This document shows positions 62,094-64,000 of a stretch of DNA of 64,000 nucleotides, piece by piece. Made by a program: the position numbers and the translations under genes. Position 1 is the stretch's first letter. Each line of letters begins with the position of its first letter. The notes below the pieces were generated by a model. The model ran no database searches. It was not told the DNA's origin and worked only from the letters and a program-made list of their open reading frames with translations. This DNA comes from Salegentibacter holothuriorum (lineage in GTDB: Bacteria > Bacteroidota > Bacteroidia > Flavobacteriales > Flavobacteriaceae), in contig NZ_FUYY01000001.1 in the NCBI RefSeq assembly GCF_900168045.1, positions 372,001 through 436,000 of the forward strand. Direction: 5' to 3'.

Positions 62094-62154
62094 TGGCGCC
62101 TAAATTATCAATTATGGCATTGTTTTTTATAAGTATTTTATAATTTAGGCGCCA
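62094..62154. repeat. Perfect 15-bp inverted repeat before the CarboxypepD_reg gene
   Basis: TGGCGCCTAAATTAT (62094-62108) and ATAATTTAGGCGCCA (62140-62154) are exact inverted copies around a 31-base loop. The second arm ends 6 bases before the ATG at 62161. No T run follows, so it is not a standard terminator; part of the second arm (TATAATTTAG) could also be a -7 box. Confidence 0.6.
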
Positions 62155-62160
62155 ATTGTT

Positions 62161-62916
62161 ATGAGAAAATTCCTTTTTACTTTTTTATTCCTTTTTTTAG
62201 CTTTTCAGGCATTCTCACAAGATGTTATTTCAGGAACCGTGATGAACGCTGCTGATGATAAACCTATTGAGAAAGTACACATTGTGAACCTCAACCAGGT
62301 GAAAGGTGCTGTTAGTGAAGAAGACGGAAGTTTTAAATTGCAGGCTACCGTTAACGATACGCTATATTTCTCTTACCTTGGTTTTAGATCTATAAAAGTT
62401 AGAGTTACTAACGACTGGCTTAAATATGGAAGTGTAAAAGTAAAAATGACGGAGTTAGGAATTGCTTTAGAAGAAGTGGTTCTTAAACCAGTTACCCTTA
62501 CTGGATATTTAGAGATTGACGCCAGAAACATTCCCATTTATGAAAATAATCGCTACAGTATATCTGGCTTAAATGCAGGTTACGAAGGTGGAGATAATTC
62601 TGCGAGTGCGATTTCCCGAACTCTGGGAGCCATTTTTAATCCTGCCGATTTAATGCATAATATCTTCGGAAAAAAACCGAAGCAAATGCGGAAATTGAGG
62701 CAAATGAAAGAAGATGACGAGATTAGAAACCTGCTTAGAAATAAGTTTGATAGAGAAACATTAATTGCATTACTTCCATTAAATGAAGTAGAACTTAACG
62801 AAATTCTACAAAGATGCAGTTACTCCAAAGATTTCTTGAGATCTGCCAACGATCTACAAATTTTGGATGCCTTAAGTGGATGTTACGAAGAATATAAAGT
62901 TTTGCAGCGAGATTAA
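62161..62916 (+). CDS. Exported carboxypeptidase-regulatory-like domain protein
   Basis: Protein of 251 residues. Signal peptide 1-20 (ending QAFSQ), then a CarboxypepD_reg-like beta sandwich at about 22-110 (DVISGTVMNAADDKPIEKVH, FSYLGFRSIKVRV, VKVKMTELGIALEEVVL), then a helical part with PKQMRKLRQMKEDDEIRNLL. The first part is the same module as the N-terminus of TonB receptors, but there is no barrel. Bacteroidota-specific family of unknown role. Ends 4 bases into the convergent SRPBCC gene. Confidence 0.9.
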   Translation: MRKFLFTFLFLFLAFQAFSQDVISGTVMNAADDKPIEKVHIVNLNQVKGAVSEEDGSFKLQATVNDTLYFSYLGFRSIKVRVTNDWLKYGSVKVKMTELGIALEEVVLKPVTLTGYLEIDARNIPIYENNRYSISGLNAGYEGGDNSASAISRTLGAIFNPADLMHNIFGKKPKQMRKLRQMKEDDEIRNLLRNKFDRETLIALLPLNEVELNEILQRCSYSKDFLRSANDLQILDALSGCYEEYKVLQRD

Positions 62917-63455
62917 AACTTTACTTTTTTCTCCATTTTGGTTTTTAAGTTAATCAACCCTTTTTCAATATCCTGCCCCATTAGCTTATTAGGACTATAA
63001 AAAAGACTAATTACCGAAAGTGGAAAAGGCAAATTTCCTCTAATTCCCCAAACTACTTTAGACTTACCAGGTTCCAGCTCCTTTACTGCAAAATATGTGA
63101 GCATACTTACCTTTACCGGTTTTACAAAAAGTACCCTGGTTTCAAAAACCCTGGGATGTTTAACCTTTATAATTTTTTGAGTGCCTTCCCCTATTCCCTT
63201 ATTATCTCCTTTCCAATAAATAGCCGCTCCAGGTTTGCCATCTTCTCCTTTTTGCTTTAAAATGGTATTAGGATATTTTGAAAACCAGGGTACCCAAAGT
63301 GGATGTTTCCTCAATTGTCTTACGTAGCTAAAAACTACATCGCGAGGAGTATTAATAACCATAGTTCGGCTAATATCATATCTTTTCTTTGCCCAGGCGT
63401 GTAGAAAAGCAATAAATGTAATAAACGCAATAAGTAGGTAGAAAAAGAGGGTCAT
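62913..63455 (-). CDS. SRPBCC family protein with membrane anchor
   Basis: Protein of 180 residues: N-terminal membrane helix (TLFFYLLIAFITFIAFLHA), then an SRPBCC (START-like) fold, INTPRDVVFSYVRQLRKHPL near residue 35, AIYWKGDNKGIGEGTQKIIK near 78 and LINLKTKMEKKV at the end. The family can bind hydrophobic ligands. Role unknown. The gene follows the RNA methyltransferase (22 bp) on the same strand. Confidence 0.9.
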   Translation of the reverse strand: MTLFFYLLIAFITFIAFLHAWAKKRYDISRTMVINTPRDVVFSYVRQLRKHPLWVPWFSKYPNTILKQKGEDGKPGAAIYWKGDNKGIGEGTQKIIKVKHPRVFETRVLFVKPVKVSMLTYFAVKELEPGKSKVVWGIRGNLPFPLSVISLFYSPNKLMGQDIEKGLINLKTKMEKKVKF

Positions 63456-63477
63456 TCGTTAAAATTATTCAACTAAA

Positions 63478-64000
63478 TTAAGCATTTTCTGAATTGTATC
63501 GTGCTATTATTGAATCAGAGTTTTTAATACATTTTTTTAGCCATTCATATTTCAGGCTTTCCTTTTCCTTATTAGATAGTTCCCAGTTAATTTTGCTGTT
63601 TTTTAATGTGGAAGTAATGTGTTGTAAAACTATAGCTGCTGAAACTGAAATATTGAGACTTTCAGTAAAACCCACCATTGGTATTTTAATCCTACAATCA
63701 GCTTCATTCAGGATTTCTTCACTTAAACCATCTTTTTCTGTTCCGAAGAAAATAGCAGAAGGTTTTTCCACATTAAAATCCTCTAGTTTTGTACTTTCTC
63801 CATGCGGTGTAGTTGCCACAATTTGATAACCTTTAGCTCTCAATTCTCCAATACATTCTTTTGAATTAGCATAACGATTAACATCTACCCATTTTTGGGC
63901 GCCCATTGCTATTTCCCTGTCTATTCTTTTAGGTTTACGTTCTTCTATCACGTGAATATTTTGAAGTCCGAATACCTCACAGCTCCTAATAACCGCACTG
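63478..64000 (-). CDS. TrmH/SpoU-family RNA 2'-O-methyltransferase, cut by the right edge
   Basis: The frame continues upstream of the GTG at 63951 to the window end without a stop, reading AVIRSCEVFGLQNIHVIEER, so the N-terminus lies outside. SPOUT motifs: the segment SAVIRSCEVFG before the GTG is motif 1 (N-x-G-A-x-x-R pattern with a changed start), FFGTEKDGLSEEIL near residue 70 of the visible part, and IPMVGFTESLNISVSAAIVL near 92, both SAM-knot motifs. Probably the tRNA (Gm18)-type methyltransferase TrmH; a 23S rRNA target is also possible. Confidence 0.9.
   Translation of the reverse strand, partial: SAVIRSCEVFGLQNIHVIEERKPKRIDREIAMGAQKWVDVNRYANSKECIGELRAKGYQIVATTPHGESTKLEDFNVEKPSAIFFGTEKDGLSEEILNEADCRIKIPMVGFTESLNISVSAAIVLQHITSTLKNSKINWELSNKEKESLKYEWLKKCIKNSDSIIARYNSENA

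Overview
The window is chromosomal DNA of a member of the Bacteroidota, very probably a marine Flavobacteriaceae (inference: the gene set resembles Gramella, Salegentibacter and Zunongwangia). The base composition is AT-rich. Promoters fit the Bacteroidota pattern TTTG-N17-20-TAnnTTTG. Genera-restricted families (DUF4290, DUF5916, TIGR02757, DUF6146-type lipoproteins) and a type IX secretion sorting tail are present. No prophage, insertion sequence, CRISPR array or rRNA operon was found.

Layout. 1-9.1 kb: the start of a PAS sensor protein, a 2[4Fe-4S] ferredoxin divergent from a LuxC-like acyl-CoA reductase, serine synthesis (serC, serA), a DUF937 protein, small envelope proteins, and a likely metal-uptake pair (small His/Cys-rich exported protein plus TonB receptor with His/Glu-rich loops). 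9.2-12.3 kb (minus): a YihY membrane protein and msrA-folE. 12.3-22.3 kb (plus): a DUF5916 outer-membrane-type protein, lolD, TIGR02757, two tandem GAF histidine kinases, a BatA-domain protein and a dihydroorotase homologue that has lost its metal ligands. 22.3-34.8 kb: housekeeping genes, including DUF4290-murA, recQ-fmt, HU and a class IV aminotransferase. 35 kb: tRNA-Met, then a 6.7-kb gene for a 2224-residue secreted modular protein (beta-propeller, three malectin cassettes, Ig repeats, sorting tail), then a 710-bp gene-free gap. 42.5-45 kb: nadA-nadB. 45-53.5 kb: HAD, aldo/keto reductase, hisS, ABC permease, rpsF-rpsR-rplI and a LytTR regulator. 53.5-64 kb: priA, a nadC-yihY-chalcone isomerase-like-DUF2147 operon, rlmH-rdgB, a DEAD-box RNA helicase, and an RNA methyltransferase cut by the right edge.

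Genes that work together: serC and serA give the last but one and the first step of serine synthesis; nadA, nadB and nadC make up the whole de novo route from aspartate to nicotinate mononucleotide; the three ribosomal proteins form the usual S6-S18-L9 operon.

The most unusual signal is non-coding. The serC-serA gap and the gap before the dihydroorotase-like gene hold the same about 90-base series of three hairpins, with different bases but preserved pairing. A simpler form, AAAT-hairpin-TAAAA, recurs in front of other start codons and forms the end of a dispersed about 100-bp intergenic repeat. Other points of note are a MurA with Asp in place of the fosfomycin-target Cys, the dead dihydroorotase, the His-rich receptor with its small partner, and the mosaic malectin cassettes. 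Nothing was searched against a database; family names come from recall of the sequences.
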